Assembly: GCF_019703515.2 (NCBI RefSeq) | Contig: NC_059346.1 | Span: forward strand, 57,300,001 to 57,364,000 | Origin: Myxocyprinus asiaticus | Taxonomy: Eukaryota; Chordata; Actinopteri; Cypriniformes; Catostomidae | Length of the DNA stretch: 64,000 nucleotides | Direction of reading: 5' to 3' | In this document: piece after piece, positions 20,320 through 31,792 of the stretch | Layout of the letters: the number at the start of each line of letters is the position of its first letter | Numbering within the stretch: the first letter of the stretch is position 1 | Notes under the pieces: model-generated | The model's database searches: none | Told to the model about the DNA's origin: nothing | Seen by the model: the letters and a program-made list of their open reading frames with translations, nothing else | Translations under genes and position numbers: made by a program

Positions 20320-21479
20320 GCCCGAAAATACACACTGCCAGAGACTCCCTCTACATGCCCCAAGCTGGAAACTAGTGGTTAATTTTTCACCAATGTTCAA
20401 TAGCTCAAGGATATTCTCATTAACACATTAATGTAGCACAAATTACCCAGGGTTATGAAGGAATTTCTTATGATGAGACAGAGGGAATCAGAAGAGAGTG
20501 GTGTAAAATAAAACAAACTGCTGCTTTTTATCAGCCTACACATTTGTTTTTAAAGGAGTGTTCCAGCTTTAATACAAGCTAAGCTCTATCAAATTTATTA
20601 TGTCTTTGTGACATAATATAATACAATTATTTTTAACTTGTTTTTAAAAAAGGAAGAAAACAAAAGAAGAAGAAAAATCTTTCTGCATTTTAATGTCAAA
20701 CCCTGGTAATGGCATTGAATCGTTTAAAGGTATTCAAGACGTTAGTTTAGAAACACATAGTGGCAGGCGTGGCTTGGCAGAATACTTTAAAAAAATTTAT
20801 TGTGGGCTGAATACTAAAAGACTCTCTCTTAAATGTAATCAGTATTGTATACTGTATACATCAGTATACTTCAGTGAATTAGTGTTAATTTTATACACAT
20901 TAAGCTATAAAAACAGACTTACAACACCAGACCATTTAATTCTAATGAACTATCTATGATGTCCCATAATTTCATCAAAATTATTGTTAATGTTATGTTA
21001 TTACAATAATAAAATTATTGTAACCATGACTGTAGTAACCATAGTTTATTTTGGCGGAAACCATGGTTTTGATACAAATAACAATGATTTTACTACAGTT
21101 ATACTGTTGTAAACCTGCCCCTAAATGTCACATAAATTTTTTTTTGGTTGGTCACTTTACATTTCGATCAGACAATCTGTGCCTGTGGGCGGTTCTTGGC
21201 CAGAATAAGCTGCAGTGTGAACTAGACTTCATGCCAACAGTTGAAAGTCTGTCCATCCGAGACAATACCTGTATGGCACAGTTATCATGTTTTTGCAGCT
21301 TCAAATGTGCCATTTTTGTGTCTGTAGACATATGTGTATAGGTCTATGTGAGAGTATTAGTTTTGTTTATTTTTACTTGACAATAAATATACACACATGT
21401 GCATGTCTCCTTCAGGCTGCATATACAGGAAGTATGCCTCTACCAAATGTGTAGATGTGTCTACCAAATCCCCACCCAT

Positions 21480-21760
21480 CCCAACCCTTTCAGCCATGTC
21501 AGGCACAGCTCTGTCAGTCTGCAGGGGGAGGGGTTTGGGCTGGAGATGTTGGCAGGTGAAATGATGATGACGAAATTAAAATTCTGCAGTCGGCAGAAGG
21601 GGCTCGCACGATTCCACCGCCGGGCCGGGCCACATCGATCCGTTCCAGCATTTGACTTTCAACCATGACAAAACTGTGGGCAAATTAATTGTTCTCCAGG
21701 ATATTAAGCATCAGAGTCCATTAATCCTCTCTGGAGCAGCACGCTGTTCGAATACTAATC
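21480..21760. other. Candidate conserved non-coding element
   Basis: A block of balanced composition in an A/T-rich region, with several homeodomain-type ATTA cores (GGCAAATTAATTG, GTCCATTAATCC) and no repeat similarity elsewhere in the window. The 89-codon plus frame across it has no recognisable domain. The call is a guess from composition and motif density. Confidence 0.25.
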
Positions 21761-21879
21761 ACCCACTCGTACTCATCCATCCCCCCCATTTGCCTCCATC
21801 CCTACCTCCCTAACTTCATATCTCACTCCCAACCATACCCCTTCTTCCTATCTATGTATTTCTCATAATTTTTAATGCT

Positions 21880-21886
21880 TATATAT

Positions 21887-21921
<35 letters not shown>
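21880..21921. repeat. TA microsatellite
   Basis: Two adjacent runs of TA repeats. Confidence 0.95.
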
Positions 21922-21924
<3 letters not shown>

Positions 21925-24483
21925 ATTTAAATCATAAATAATATATACTGTCTTAAAATGAGATTTTACGAATTGGGGGATGTGAGACATGAAAATAGTG
22001 TCATAAAGCCAAACGTCTCAATCACACTAAAAATAGGCTTCATTTTCCTTGAGCAAAACATAATTTATTTTTCTTTATTTTAAATTTTGAGGTGAAATAT
22101 GATATTTGTTTAGCATTACCTACATTATGTTCATAATTTGTGTTGAATTATGCATTAAATCTACATACAGAGTATGAATGAGAAATGTGGACAGGGTAAT
22201 ATGTTTAGATTATTACATATTTTATCAGCACAATTTATTGAATAATAAGTATTCTATTCGGAGATAATATTTAATATTGATATTATTGGGGTATTTAAAA
22301 AAATATTGAAATATTGAAAGGTTAAAGAGTAACAAAATACAAAGAGCAATGAATGAATACACAGAGGTAAGTGAAACTATAGTTATTTGGATTGATAATG
22401 GTGAATGACTTAATTTAAACAGCAGCAGTTTTGGCATGGGTGTGTTTGTATGTGTGTACTTTCATGCCCTTGCCATAGTGCATAATAATGTTAATATTTA
22501 TGCCCAGCACCAGCGTGAATAAGCATTTGTGAGTGCTAGTTTGATCAGCGTTGTTCCTCGCACAGAAACCAATTGTATTACAGTCACACAGCAGGATGGA
22601 TGTTATGCTTATTAACAAGATACAGCATCAAAAATTCATTAACTGTTGCTGTTGAAAACCCAGCCTCTACTCTGTCATCAAATGAACCCCCCCCCCCCTC
22701 TCTATCTTTCTCTGTTTTTCTAATATATATTCTCTAGGGGACTAGGGAAGGACTAGTGTGTGCTTCAGCCTCCCCAAGAAAGTCCATAGCACCCCCAGAA
22801 AATGTTTGTATCAGCCAGCAGATTATCCTCTGTATGAAGATTTTATGAAGAAACATTTTACCTGACAATATTTTAGCAATCATGTCGTGTGTCCCGTATT
22901 TCTGTTGCCTGTTTAGAATCAGAACTAGTGATGCCCGATTTACGAATGAATTAGTCATTTGAGTCAATTCCTTCAAAGAATAAATCAAACGTTTTGGCAA
23001 AATGGTCCAAATTGTTCAGACAGCTCACACACTGTATCGTGTGGAGCATTTCTCACAGAAAACAATCAAGTGGAATATTTACTGTCATGATACACAGAGC
23101 AGATGAGGAGGTAAACTTAACTGTTGAAACTTTATTAAGTGCACTCACTGCAACAGCATGTCTCACAACAACTCTCTCTCAGTAATGGTGGAGCAGCCCC
23201 CATAACCTAACAACCCAGACCCTGCTTTGTGACAACCAGAGAGCCCTTCTACCAAGGTGAACTTTCAAATTTAGCAAAAAAAAAAAAAAACTTAAAGTAG
23301 CGGTCCCATTGACATTCTTATGGTGGTTCACTGGCGAGGAGACAAGATACAAGAATAATAAACTGCTTTCATGAGGAAACAATGCAAAACTTAATGAATT
23401 GGCTGCCTGTCCATTAATCTTCAGCATGTTTTACACTCAACAATCCTATTGGTGTGAACAATATGTGGTTTACTACGATAAAAATGGCTGTTTTTTAAGA
23501 GAAATCATGGACAATTTTGCAACATATAGGTGTCAGTTTACGGGCTCTCCCCATTTATATGGTGACGGCGATATTTTGAATCAAAACCTGCAACTCAACA
23601 ATTCAAGGTAAAGCCGTTTTTTCAACCAAACAGGTATCAAAAAGTATCATTGTATGTTTTTTTTATTTTTTTACATGTACATTGGAGTACTATGTAAATA
23701 CCATGGTGTACATCAATACACCTCAGTATTACAATCTGATACCATCACAATACCATGGTCAGCAGTCTTTTTTTTTTTAAAAGTAGCTGATTTTGAGAAA
23801 CTTTTACTAGTGCTGGATGTGCTGTGTGAATAAGACTTTTATCAATACTTGTAGCCCGTAGTTACATTAATTGCTACACAAGACCTATGAAAAGGTAAAA
23901 ATGCTGCTCCTAAAGTCACCAGAATTAAATGCTTTAGTGCCGTTTTTACAAAACGTTTTTCCTGGGGGAGCATGTCCACAGACCCCCAATAAGGGTACAT
24001 TGTTTTGCTGGACCTGTGCTTCAGACAGTACTGTAAACAGCTAAAAACACCCCTGAAAGTGTGTTGCCTGTTTTATTGAGGCTGTAGTGTAGCGATTTAA
24101 CTTCTGTTGTCACCACGTGCAAACTGATATTAATAAAATTGCTTGACCATGCCGGGTTTTGCACATATTTAGTGACCAAAGCTCAGCTCCCCCTGTCAAT
24201 GATTTAGAACCTCTTCAGCACTAGCAATCAAAATTCGCTGTTGCAGCCCCTGCACATCAGTCCATTGTTTTTATGGCATATCAACTCAAGTTTTGCAGTA
24301 ATACACACAGCTTGTTAAACCATAAAATTAGTGACTACTTCCTCAGCATATTTCCAAGGTAATTTCATTTGTATTCATAATTATCTTCATATAAAGTGTA
24401 GGCTACATGTACTTTTTTGTTTATTTGGACAGACATTGAAAAGTAAAATATTAATGTATTGACAGCTTCTAATAGCTGTTAGT

Positions 24484-24521
24484 TAGTTTTTGGAGTAGGG
24501 TTAGAGAAAAGAAAATATCAT
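24484..24521 (+). repeat. 38-bp direct repeat, left flank of hAT-like block
   Basis: TAGTTTTTGGAGTAGGGTTA plus 18 more bases, repeated with 3 mismatches at 26,866-26,903. The pair exactly brackets the hAT-like/AT-rich composite block. Confidence 0.8.
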
Positions 24522-24856
24522 TTCCCAGACATGTCCTCTTTTTCGGACCTTAGAAAAGCGTCCGGCCGGGATTTCTAAATTTGAGAAAATGTCAGTTTTC
24601 AGGATTCAGTTTTAGTTACATTATGATGTGCATCTGGTCTAATACTTCATTGTGTGTATGTGCATATTTGCATTGCTTTAACCCCTCTTTGTAAGTCCCG
24701 CATTCTCGCACACCAGTTGGTCGATTATAAGATGCTTGCAGCAACTATTGGCCAAATTCCTGCCTGTCAATCTCTCCACGAACACGCGAAGCGCTGTTGT
24801 GTTCGATATCAAACCGTTGCTTGACAGTAGCAGCAAATGACAGCTGAGTGGAAACA

Positions 24857-25111
24857 ATGCCCAAACGAAAGTGCAAATTTACAGAAGATTTGCACAAAAA
24901 ATTCCCATGCTTTCATCCAGGTCGAGATCCGTGGAAAGCAGAATGTATGACATGTAAAGCTGGCACTTATGTGTTAGTTGCAAATAAAGGTGCAAGTGAT
25001 TTAGAAGCACACATTAGCTCTGCGAAGCATAAAGGGTCAGCAAAAGGTGAAAGTTCATCAGTTAAATTAACGGACTACTTTTTGCGACCAGGTAAAATTG
25101 TTATCACATTG
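24857..25111 (+). pseudogene. First exon of a hAT-like transposase: BED-like zinc finger
   Basis: The open frame begins ATGCCCAAACGAAAG (an upstream in-frame ATG lies at 24,848). It encodes a lysine-rich start, then CMTCKAG, a spacer, and HISSAKH, a Cys2-His2 pattern like the BED zinc finger at the N-terminus of hAT transposases. It ends SVKLTDYFLRP, directly followed by a GGTAAAA splice-donor-like sequence, so this looks like exon 1 of a spliced transposase. No downstream exon is present, hence pseudogene. The role would be binding of the transposon ends. Confidence 0.55.
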
Positions 25112-25748
25112 CTTCATTTTCCATGGCCATTCAAATAATAGTAAAAGTAAATGAAGGTACACTCATGGCATCAAATATATTATTTTAGTGCATGGATATT
25201 CAAAAGAATGTTTGAAATTTTTATTTATTGATATATATTTATACTATGCTAATAGAGTGTCTTTTTCACTGTATTAAAGTTTGCATTCATAGTAACACTG
25301 TTTTGAACCATATTATTCATATTATTACACCTGTACACCGAGAGTGTTTTCGACAGTAAGGTGGAGAAAACTTCATCGGAACACACAGGGGGCAGTAAGT
25401 CTTCTCGCTGCAGGCACTAAGAGCACATGCGACGAGTCATCCTGTTTGCATCTCGCAGAGAATAACCGTCCGCTGTAAGTGTATCTCAACAGAGAAGTGG
25501 AGAGGGTTTCCTAGACAAAGTCGAATGTTCGTAGTTATGAAGAAACATAAATCTGAAGTAATGGTGATTGAGTGTCCACTCATATAGGCCGACTGCGCGC
25601 CTGAAGGGGCAGAGCTCAAATCACCATTCCCAATCAGAAAGTTGGCATTATTGTATAAGTGTACAGATAAATTACAGATAAATGTTACTTTATACAACCT
25701 TTACATTGCATTCCTTCAAAGGCGACAGGAAGTTTACTCAGAATTGCT

Positions 25749-26272
25749 GTCTGGCAACGAAACACAAGGACAATTGCATTTTATTCGGTAAATGGAACGA
25801 CAATTGTTCGCACGCGCAGTAAAGGGATTTAAGCATTTTCATACGTTTCAGTGTAGAAGGACAGCGTTTTCAAAAACGAAAATGCCATTTTTAAATATTT
25901 CCGGATTAATGAGGACGTAGCCTAAGTGGTGCTTAAAGCAAGTAACTTTTTTATTTCAAACAGATGAGGCTTTAAAGGTTAATGCTCTATCTATTTTTAA
26001 ATCAATTGGTGTCTGGCAACCGAACACAAGGACAATTGCATTTAATTCCGTACATGGAACGACAATTTTTCACATGCACTGTAAGTGGATTTAAGCATTT
26101 TCATATTTTAAGTGTAGAAGGAGAGTGTTTCGAGAAAGAAATTGCCATTTTTAAATGTATCCAGATTAATGAGGATGTAGCCTGAGTGGTGCTTAAAGCA
26201 AGTTACTTTTTTATTTTCAAACAGGCTTTTAAGGTTAATGCTTTATCTATTTTAAATCAACAAAACCAACCT
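25749..26272 (+). repeat. 262-bp tandem duplication inside hAT-like copy 1
   Basis: GTCTGGCAAC starts both units (25,749 and 26,011). The same tract containing ACACAAGGACAATTGCAT follows in each. Copy 2 of the hAT-like block has only one unit, so this duplication is specific to copy 1. Confidence 0.85.
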
Positions 26273-26496
26273 CCCTACCCTAAACCTCAAACCTAAACCT
26301 ACAGACAGTGTCATAAACAACAAGTGTGATGGGAAATATGCAAATGTTGAAGCAACGATGTCATTTTGTGGTGGTTTTACAACATTTTCATCTCACATGC
26401 AGTTCTGGACTCACACCCTGTTCCTTTGCATCGTAAATGCAATGCGGTATCAGTTGAGTTACTGCATCATTTGATCAAAATTCATCAGGCTTGTAA

Positions 26497-26865
26497 ATAT
26501 AGTAGGGCTTTACTGGTTGTTTAGATCAGTGTTACTATCAGAAATAATTAATAATTATTTATTTAGTTATTAATTAATATTTAAATTAATTAATTGATTA
26601 ATTAATTGATAAAATCTAACTCATTAAAACCTCATATGGGGCTCCAGTAAATGTAGTGTGCTATGTTTAGGAGCGGGTTTGGTTATTAGCAATAATTAAT
26701 AATTGTCAAAGATAATTATTAATTATTAAAATCAATAGAACATTGAAGATAATCACTAATCATTAACATCGATGAAACATTAATTAAAATTAACACTAGC
26801 TTATTGATCCTTCAAATTCAACAATCATCAAAGATAATTATCAATTATAAAAAATCAATAGAATA
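26497..26865 (+). repeat. AT-rich interspersed repeat (forward copy)
   Basis: Reverse-complement relative of 596-1,165. It starts GTAGGGCTTTACTGGTTGTT and contains CCTCATATGGGGCTCCAGTA. Here it joins the hAT-like block with no gap, as it also does at 33,521. Confidence 0.75.
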
Positions 26866-26903
26866 TAGTTTTTGGGGTAGGGTTAGGGAAAGGAAAATAT
26901 CAT
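26866..26903 (+). repeat. 38-bp direct repeat, right flank of hAT-like block
   Basis: Partner of 24,484-24,521 with three A/G differences. Confidence 0.8.
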
Positions 26904-27761
26904 TATACAAGTATTTGATAGAAAGACTAATGTGTGTGTGTTTTTGTGCGTCACATACAATGTACAATGGAACAACCAGTCTTAAGAAATCACACAACAA
27001 CAGAATGAAACCATTATAATGTAACCGTTATAACGACAAAATCAAGCTATGTATTCCATATTCTACTAACATCAAAGGATTCATAAACAATTTTACATCT
27101 CTAAAGTTTGTTTGTACATACTGTACCAGGCTTTACATTTTAGATGCTGTCAATATGTTAATATTTCATGATTCAGTGTCTATTCAAACAGAGTGTGGGT
27201 AGGATAAAAGAACCAATTACAATACTGTTGTCTTAGAAACCACTGTCCTTTCCTCAACATTCCCCCCTCTTTATACCTCCAATACTTTGTTTGTTGGAGT
27301 TCTGTTCTGATGGTGTCAGGTTACCAGGAAACAGGTCAGAAGGGGTCACAACAACTCTGGATTTCATGCCTCAATCGTACACTTCAGTTTATTGAAAGAC
27401 CATTTTAGGCATCAAGTTAACTCTCTCTTTTTCTGTCTGTCTCATTATGTCTTGTTCAATCTTTCCTTAAATTTCTCTCTCTCCGGATTCACCAAGATCC
27501 CATTTAAGACTAGTATTTAAATAAGAATTTGCAGTGCTACATTTTCTTAAAGGTGTGTGAAAAACATGAAAAGCTTCCCAGAAAGACGAAAAACTGTGCA
27601 AAAACATGTACAAACATTGCCTCATTCCCTTGCTTCCAGAGCCATGATTTGGATATTTCCATATTGACTTTACTTTTTATCAGAAAGTGAGATTTTGGAA
27701 AACGCTCTCCCAATATGATAAATTTGAAAACGCAGTCTTCACGTTGTAGCGTGGACAGGGT
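26904..27761. other. Non-coding stretch, nothing recognised
   Basis: A/T-rich DNA between the AT-rich repeat and the DIRS copy C terminus. No coding frame or known repeat. Confidence 0.5.
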
Positions 27762-28249
27762 TACGTGAGTTACCTCAGTTCCCTGAGTTGAAGGGGACGA
27801 GTATTGACCAAAAATTTGGGGAATACTTTCCTCAACGACCTAGTTGAATCCCTTGTACAATTACGCCAATCGTCTGATTGGCAATGGTGATTTGAGCTCC
27901 ACCCTTAGGCATGCTGTCAGCCTATATAAGTGGGCACTCATTCCCATTACTTCAGAAATTTCTGACTGAGGAACAGAGGGCATTACTCTTTTCTCAATTC
28001 ACTGAAGTAGTAGTCTGGCCAGCTTTCACAGTGTCTCATTCCCTTCATCTCAGAGAACCAAGGTTACATGTGTAACCAGAGACCTTCCCTTTCGATTCAG
28101 TTCACTCAATATTGCTGTAAGCACTATGGTGAACAGAATCCTATACCACCGCACTATGTGAAGTCACACCCCCAGGGGGAAACACTTAATAAGGATATGT
28201 ATACTGAGTCACAGGCCAACAGGCCGATGACATGTAATACATGCCTTAA

Positions 28250-28292
28250 GTGTGTGTGTGTGTGTGTGTACATATATATATATTTATATATA
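28250..28292. repeat. GT and TA microsatellite in DIRS copy C
   Basis: About ten GT units, then TA repeats, inside the 3' terminal region of copy C. Confidence 0.9.
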
Positions 28293-28546
28293 TAACCCAC
28301 GTGGCTAATACCAGATGGGAGTAAGTATAGTCTGGGTACCTATATGAGAATATAGGTGTACACAGTGTAATTTTAACCTTTCCGCAACCGTGGTTAGAAG
28401 ATATATTTTATTTTTATAGGGAGTGCTTGTGACTTAGAGGGGAAATATAATACAGCTTAGATATAGTGGTTGTATAAAATATAACCGGTAGCCTACACGT
28501 AACAGGGTTTTTTTGGCCTACCTGCTGAATATAAGGTATAAGCGCT

Positions 28547-29700
28547 CTAGACATAGAGGACTTGTGAAGAGATGGATGCCACGTCTAGGTTGTAAAACCT
28601 CATAAACGTGTTTTGTGAAGACCATCTTGCTGCCATGTAAATGTCTTGTAAAGACACCCCATTTGTCCATGCCCATGAGGATACCATGCTTCTAGTTGAA
28701 TGCGCTTTGACCCCAGTAGGGCAATTCGCACCTTGTGATTTGTAATGCGAGGGCAATCACATCTACAATCCAGTGAGAGAGCCTTTATTTGGAGACATCC
28801 ATGCCTTTCGTGCGACCTCCATACAAATAAATAGTTGATCTGACAAAACCTTAGGCACGTAGCCTTTTCTAGGTTTAAGTATGGCTTTTGAAAGACCTGG
28901 TCTGAACTCCATGCATGAGCTGTCAGTCTACAGTACCTGTATGTCACTCACTCATTTAAATGAGGCCAGAGCCAACAGGAGTGCAGTCTTTAAGGAAAGC
29001 ACACTAAACTCAATAGATTATAATGGCTCAAACGGGGGCCTTTTAAGTGCTTTCAGCACGAGATTTAGGTACCATGTCTGCACCATAGCAGGGTAAAGGG
29101 GGTTCAGATGCCTCGCTCCTCTAAGGAATTTTATGACCAGACCGTGTCTGCCTATAGCAGAGCCTAACTCTGGGGCATGGAATGCCGAGATAGTTGCTAC
29201 ATAAACCTTAAGTGTAGATGGGGTAAGACCAGCATCTAATCACTCTTGGAGGAATGTAAGGATCTCAGCTATGGAGCAATTTTCTGGGTCTTCGCCATGT
29301 GAAAAGCACCAGTTTGCAAAGACTTGCCATTTTAGCGCATAGAGGTATCTAGTGAACAGTGCTCTAGCCTGTAAAATGGTGTTTATCACTGACTGAGCCA
29401 GTTCCGTCAATGTGCTCCGTTCAATGGCCACACGTGTTGGTTCCACAGCTCTGGCTGGGGATGCCAAATCTTGCCCTGTGCTTGAGAGAGGAAGTCCCTC
29501 CTCAGTGGTATTTTCTACAGAGGGCCGTCCAATACCTCTATCATCTCCGGAAACCAGGACTGATTGGGCCATTTTGGTGCAATTTACAGAATCGTTTCCC
29601 TGTCCTCCCGGACTTTGCTGATGAGCGAGTGAAGGAGGCGCAATGGGGGAAATGCATATTTGGGCTTGGGACATTGAGTATCAAAGGGACAGTGGGCGTT
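28547..29700 (-). pseudogene. DIRS copy C tyrosine recombinase, broken
   Basis: The N-terminal part (29,674-29,240) includes QARALFTRYLYALKW and EILTFLQE, the core-binding fold. The C-terminal part (28,756-28,547) has the HxxR box in KAHSTRS and the nucleophile tyrosine in NTFMRFYNL. The middle, with the first catalytic arginine, is in frames interrupted near 28,950-29,240. The HxxR and tyrosine residues are intact but the reading frame is not. Confidence 0.75.
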
Positions 29701-29856
29701 CTCCGCAGAGACAAATAGGTTGACTTCCGCTTTGCCAAATACTTCCCAAATCCTCAGAACTGTCTAGGGGTGAAGTTTATTTTTCCCCGATAGCACTCCC
29801 TAGTGTGACAATAGATCTGCCCCATAATTCAGGCAGCCCAGGACGTATGTCTTATG

Positions 29857-30273
29857 TCAGGAGAATAGATGACAACCGTTCCTTTGGAGGAGGCTTTGAG
29901 TCATGCTCATCAATTGTGGCCATCGGATTCTGCGATTTATGTTTGCCACTACTGTCATGTTGTGCGAACGAATCAGAATGTGATTCATAATGTCGGAATG
30001 AAAAGCCTTCAATGCTAGAAAGACAGCCTTAATTTTAGGCGGTTGATGTGTCATGCTTGCGTCGCACCTGTCCAGATGCCGAAAGCTGGGCGTCCATCGC
30101 ACACCACAGCCCAACCCATGTTGGGCGCGTCCGTGGTCACCTCTTTTAGTCTGAATACTTGGCCCAGCATAAAACCTTTTTAATAGAAGGCTGGAGCTGT
30201 CCAAGGTGTTAAAGCAGCCAGACAGTTGCGAGTTACCACAATGGCCCGTGGCACCAGGCGTGTTGTGATACAT
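29857..30273 (-). pseudogene. DIRS copy C RNase H remnant
   Basis: A 138-codon minus frame with an H-rich start, then GDHGRAQHGLGCGV, followed by the degraded motif FLALKAFHSDIMNHILIRSHNMTVVANIN, where the usual RTDN aspartate motif reads RSHNM. Two of the acidic active-site residues are thus lost. Confidence 0.6.
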
Positions 30274-30469
30274 GTCGTTTGAGCCAATAATGGAGAGGTC
30301 TCATGTGTATAAGACCTAATGGTATGATGGCAGATGCTGCCGCCATAAAACACAGTATTTTCTGAAAAGACTTCGGTGGATATGTTTTCCCTAGTTTGAA
30401 CTAAGACAGACACTGAGATTTGTTGGCTGGGGGAAAGTGTGCTTTTCGCCCAGTTGACATTCAGACCCA

Positions 30470-30770
30470 GGTTTTCATTAAGTCTCTCTGCTCGTTCAGT
30501 AGAGACTCTGATTGGGCTATCAATAGCCAATTGTCGAGATAATTCAACACACGCACAGCGTTCATTTTCAATGGGGCAAGCGCCGCATTCATACATTTCG
30601 TGAACATGCGGGGAGTCAGAGATTGACCGAAAGATAGATCTGAATTGATAAGCAGTTCCCTCAAACGCGAATCTCAAGAACGACCTGTGACGCGGCGCAA
30701 TTGGAAATGAATGAAAGTACGCGTCCTTCAGGTCTATCGGTACAAATCAATCCTGTGGACGGATGTTATC
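30470..30770 (-). pseudogene. DIRS copy C reverse transcriptase remnant
   Basis: The frame covering 30,664-30,461 reads LTPRMFTKCMNAALAPL followed by NYLDNWLLIAQS. The second catalytic aspartate of YLDD is replaced by Asn. Upstream, 30,677-30,640 has RFAFEGTAYQF. The fingers block is deleted between the RT palm and gag, at about 30,770-30,850. Confidence 0.75.
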
Positions 30771-30842
30771 ATTTTGTTATAATTTCTGAGTTATAATTTT
30801 GGTTCGCGCTGGGAAGGCGGGTGCATTCTTTTGGGCCATGGT

Positions 30843-31792
30843 TTATGCGGCTTCACTGCCGACTCCGTGGCGGCTTTTGGCAGTGCTTGAGCAGCGAGAG
30901 GGGTTCTTTGATGGCCGCTGACCGGAGGTACATCGGGAATGGGCCGGGTAAGAGGCAGCATTGCTCCTTTTTGGCAGAAAATGCCTCATTGCCTGAGAGT
31001 GGTTATGAGCGGCAATGAGGCACTCAGAAAAGCCTTCCATGGCGCTGCCAAAGAGGCCCTTGGGTGACTCAAGGAGGGTGGCTTTTTCCACATCACGCAT
31101 GTCCGTGAGAGTCAGCCAGATGAATCGATCCAGGACCACCATATTGCCCATCGCTTTGCAGATGGCTTGAGCCGTAGCCTTCGTAGCTTGCAGTGCCAAG
31201 ACTTTCGCAGTGTGAAGCTCTTTAAATGTTTATGAATCTGGGCCTTGCTCATTCAAACTCTTGAGTTGCTTAGCCTGAAAAACCTGGAGCACCGCTATTC
31301 TGTGGAGTGCTGATCCAGCTTGGCCCGCTGCCATGTATGCTCTTCCAGCCAGTGTGGACATTAGTCGACACGGCTTGGAGGGATATGCGGAGCAGGATTT
31401 CAATCCCATGGCAGAGTTCGGGCAGGGGTGGGCTGCGACTGCCTGTTTCACCGGGGAAGTGAAGATGGTAATCCCTCCGATCTGCGTGTGTGCAGAGTAG
31501 GGCACGTGCCAGGTCTTAGTGAGCTATGAGTGGACTTTCGGTACAAATGGAGCGTTTCTCCTGGCTGCAGTCTGCTGACGATGACCGGACCGCAGAAACC
31601 ACTCATCCAGGCAAGACTTTTCTGCCTCTTCGGGAGGGGACCACTCAAGGCCGAGCTCTTTAACCACCCTCGTGAGGATGTGAAGAAGCTCCTTATCTGT
31701 GGTGTGTGCATGCTCCTCACCCTTGCTGGGGAAAGGGTGGTGACTTCCACCATGGACCACTCGCAGCCTCAGGCCCAGACCCGACAAACATA
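30843..31792 (-). pseudogene. DIRS copy C gag-like region, truncated
   Basis: Frames at 31,199-30,843 (ALQATKATAQAICKAMGN, LDRFIWLTLTDMRD, GLFGSAMEGFSE) are the conserved middle block of DIRS Gag. 31,505-31,230 and 31,753-31,448 are upstream parts (AAGQAGSALHRIAVLQVFQA). The N-terminus is lost at 31,792. Confidence 0.7.

Larger units (their letters stand above)
19761..24483. other. Mostly unique AT-rich non-coding DNA
   Basis: No transposon frame, tRNA or convincing exon is visible. It contains a CA microsatellite (about 20,291-20,319), a TA tract (about 21,880-21,921), a C-run (22,688-22,699) and an A-run (about 23,278-23,290). A short segment near 22,928-22,970 resembles the tip of a fish hAT element but has no partner. 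A denser, less A/T-rich block at 21,480-21,760 is listed separately. Confidence 0.5.
24522..26496 (+). mobile_element. hAT-like transposon fragment, copy 1
   Basis: Strongly similar (roughly nine bases in ten by eye) to 31,817-33,520. It starts just inside the terminal sequence seen at 31,793. It has a first coding exon at 24,857-25,111 and then non-coding sequence. Compared with copy 2 it carries an extra tandem copy of 262 bp (25,749-26,010 and 26,011-26,272). The transposase catalytic region and the 3' tip are missing. It passes directly into the AT-rich repeat at 26,497. Confidence 0.65.
27762..31792 (-). mobile_element. DIRS-type retrotransposon, copy C
   Basis: The left tip region (about 27,762-27,805) has the terminus-like GTTCCCTGAGTTGAAGGGG. 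A related inverted copy at 28,045-28,090 (CATTCCCTTCATCTCAGAG) is the remnant of the internal complementary region. The order on the minus strand is gag (31.8-30.85 kb), RT (30.77-30.47), RNase H (30.2-29.87) and recombinase (29.7-28.55). The gag end is cut at 31,792, directly at the tip of the hAT-like block. Protein residues differ from copy A, so it represents another DIRS family. All frames are broken. Confidence 0.85.
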
